Shown here: positions 6,501 to 7,698 of the stretch, in pieces
Layout of the letters: each line of letters opens with the position of its first letter
Position numbering within the stretch: the first letter of the stretch is position 1
Assembly (NCBI GenBank): GCA_016282655.1
Contig: JAEELK010000017.1
Span: forward strand, 1-7,698
Length of the DNA: 7,698 bases
Direction of reading: 5' to 3'
From: Bacillota bacterium
GTDB lineage: Bacteria; Bacillota; Clostridia; Peptostreptococcales; Anaerovoracaceae
The notes under the pieces: generated by a model
Seen by the model: the letters and a program-made list of their open reading frames with translations, nothing else
Databases searched by the model: none
What the model was told of the DNA's origin: nothing
Position numbers and translations under genes: made by a program

Positions 6501-7535
6501 ATGTCAAGGACAGAGAACACGGGGGGCGGAGCCTCCTTTGAAGAATTATATAAGAAGACCTTCGGGACGGACATCCGCGCGGCAGAGGGAGCCGAAGCCG
6601 CGGATGAGGCCGTGCTCGCGCTGACGGAGGCTGCCGAAGAGGCGGCCGGCGCCGGCGTGCCCGCGGCGGGCCGCCGCATCAGCTTTGAGGAAGCCCTGCG
6701 CACGGCGGATCTGGCGGTCTCCGGCGCTGAGATCGCAGAGCCGGAAGCGCTGCCGGAAGGCGAAGGGGAAGAGGAGACCGGGCAGACGCGGGAAGACGCC
6801 CGTCCGACGCGCAAGAAGAAAAAGCGCCGCAAAAAGCACTATCTGCTGCGGCTCATCCTCCTGATCCTCATCATCGCCGGGATCATCTATTTCCTCCGCT
6901 CGGATTTCTTCCTGATCGAATTCATCCGCGTGGAGAACAACAGCTATTACACCGCGGAGCAGGTGACGGATCTGGCCGGCGCGGAGCGCGGCGTCAACCT
7001 CTTCTCAGCGAAGACCGGCGCCATGAAGAGCGCCCTGCTGGCGGACCCTTATATCTACAGCGCTTCCGTGGACCGCAAGCTGCCGGATACGCTCGTGATC
7101 AGCGTCAGCGAGCGCAAGGAGGCCGCCGCGGTGCTGGATGCCGGGAGCTATATCATCGTGGATGCCTCCGGCATGGTCCTGCGCCGCACGGAGAGCGAAC
7201 CCGCCCTGCCGCTGCTGGAAGGCCTCACGACGATCGCCGCGGAGCCCGGCAAGGCGCTGCAGGTCGAGCAGAACAGCCTGCTGAAGGGCAGCCTGGAGCT
7301 CATCGCCGCCGTGGAGAACAGCGACCTCTTTTTCAAGCGCGTGCTGCTCTCCGGCATCTCCGCCCGCGCCTATCTCTACGACAGCCTTTACTGCGAGGGA
7401 GATCCCTCGGTCATCCTGGAGAACCTCGAAGGTCTGAAGAACGTCCTCTATGATCTCTACAGCAAGGAGATTCGCCACGGAGTGGTCTATGTGGGAAAGG
7501 ACGGCTATTTTTCCTACAGCCCGGAGGTGAAATAA
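6501..7535 (+). CDS. divIB: Cell division protein DivIB/FtsQ with POTRA domain
   Basis: DivIB/FtsQ is a bitopic divisome protein that, with FtsL and DivIC, recruits and regulates septal wall synthesis. From the ATG at 6501 it has 344 residues. A cytoplasmic tail of about 113 residues, rich in Ala and Glu, ends in a basic cluster (RKKKKRRKK, 104-112). One membrane helix spans about 115-132. An extracytoplasmic POTRA/FtsQ-type domain covers about 138-206 (FIRVENNSYYTAEQV, GVNLFSAK, DPYIYSASVDRKLPDTLVIS), followed by the DivIB beta domain (IIVDASGMVL, 218-227; LPLLEGL, 236-242). The tail is much longer than in many FtsQ proteins and contains SFEE twice (12-15, 61-64). An in-frame GTG at 6450 would add 17 residues (361 total) with AGGGA 10 nt upstream; the ATG has only a weak GGGA very close by. 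I prefer the ATG because the intervening sequence looks like promoter or leader. Placement after a terminator suggests separate transcription from murG. Confidence 0.9.
   Translation: MSRTENTGGGASFEELYKKTFGTDIRAAEGAEAADEAVLALTEAAEEAAGAGVPAAGRRISFEEALRTADLAVSGAEIAEPEALPEGEGEEETGQTREDARPTRKKKKRRKKHYLLRLILLILIIAGIIYFLRSDFFLIEFIRVENNSYYTAEQVTDLAGAERGVNLFSAKTGAMKSALLADPYIYSASVDRKLPDTLVISVSERKEAAAVLDAGSYIIVDASGMVLRRTESEPALPLLEGLTTIAAEPGKALQVEQNSLLKGSLELIAAVENSDLFFKRVLLSGISARAYLYDSLYCEGDPSVILENLEGLKNVLYDLYSKEIRHGVVYVGKDGYFSYSPEVK
7523..7530 (+). promoter_or_regulatory. Ribosome binding site of the gene at 7536
   Basis: GGAGGTGA is a perfect complement to the 16S anti-Shine-Dalgarno. It lies 5 nt upstream of the ATG at 7536, inside the last codons of divIB. 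It fixes the start of the following partial gene and shows that gene is very probably real and translated with divIB. Confidence 0.88.
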
Positions 7536-7698
7536 ATGGAGCAGCAGAAGAAGAAAAGCAAGGCGGCGTTCCTGCTCATCGGTTTCCTCGCGCTCTTCAT
7601 GGGCTTCGCGCTGGCCGCGCTCATCGGCGCCGCCGGCGGCGGCAGCCAGGGAGGGCTGGTCCCCTATGCCAGCGTGGAGGGCCTGGAAAGCGAACTGA
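7536..7698 (+). CDS. Membrane-anchored protein of unknown function, 3' truncated by window end
   Basis: The frame is open for 54 codons to the last base and the gene continues beyond the window; the TGA at 7696-7698 is out of frame. The ATG follows the divIB stop (7533-7535) directly, with a perfect Shine-Dalgarno. The visible product has a short basic start (EQQKKKSK, 2-9), a hydrophobic helix at about residues 11-33, a Gly-rich linker (GGGSQGG, 34-40), then the beginning of a region with VPYASVEGLESE (42-53). By the positive-inside rule the bulk should lie outside the membrane, or it may be a cleaved secreted protein. I do not recognise the family. In other Bacillota, small membrane proteins (YlxW/YlxX type), wall hydrolases or FtsA/FtsZ can follow divIB; FtsA and FtsZ do not start like this. 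Tight spacing suggests co-expression with divIB. Confidence 0.8.
   Translation, partial: MEQQKKKSKAAFLLIGFLALFMGFALAALIGAAGGGSQGGLVPYASVEGLESEL

Overview
This window is a stretch of the division and cell-wall (dcw) gene cluster of a GC-rich, Gram-positive-type bacterium, most likely a member of Bacillota class Clostridia (Lachnospiraceae/Oscillospiraceae-like). The pointers are a PASTA-tailed class B penicillin-binding protein next to murF, a DivIB-type FtsQ with a large cytoplasmic tail, strong Shine-Dalgarno sequences (GAGGAGG, GGAGGTGA), and the gene order PBP-murF-mraY-murD-ftsW/spoVE-murG-divIB. As far as I recall, that order matches clostridia such as Clostridioides difficile. Species cannot be named from this sequence. 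All genes are on the + strand.

Layout. Positions 1-357 hold the C-terminal end of a SpoVD/PBP2-like transpeptidase ending in a PASTA domain. Five complete, tightly packed genes follow: murF (372-1763), mraY (1756-2727), murD (2759-4111), ftsW/spoVE (about 4118-5251) and murG (5248-6348). Gaps are 31 nt or less, and two junctions overlap (8 nt and 4 nt). The block ends in a strong 15-bp-stem intrinsic terminator (6384-6420). The intergenic stretch 6349-6480 is about 41% GC by hand count, clearly more AT-rich than the coding sequence around it. A divIB/ftsQ gene follows (preferred start 6501, to 7535), possibly with its own promoter. An unidentified membrane-anchored protein begins at 7536 with a perfect Shine-Dalgarno and runs off the window end.

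How the genes work together. MurD and MurF are cytoplasmic ligases that add D-Glu and D-Ala-D-Ala to the UDP-MurNAc peptide. MraY transfers phospho-MurNAc-pentapeptide to undecaprenyl phosphate (lipid I), and MurG adds GlcNAc (lipid II). The SEDS protein FtsW/SpoVE polymerises lipid II glycan, and the PASTA PBP crosslinks it. DivIB is a bitopic divisome protein that helps recruit and regulate that synthase pair. murE is not between the PBP gene and murF, and murC and murB are not between the genes seen here.

This is an ordinary, well-understood housekeeping region. I see no CRISPR, mobile element, RNA gene or novel system. The points worth a second look are modest: the terminator that splits the cluster, the start-site question and long acidic tail of DivIB, a few motif deviations in otherwise canonical enzymes, and the unidentified gene at the right edge.
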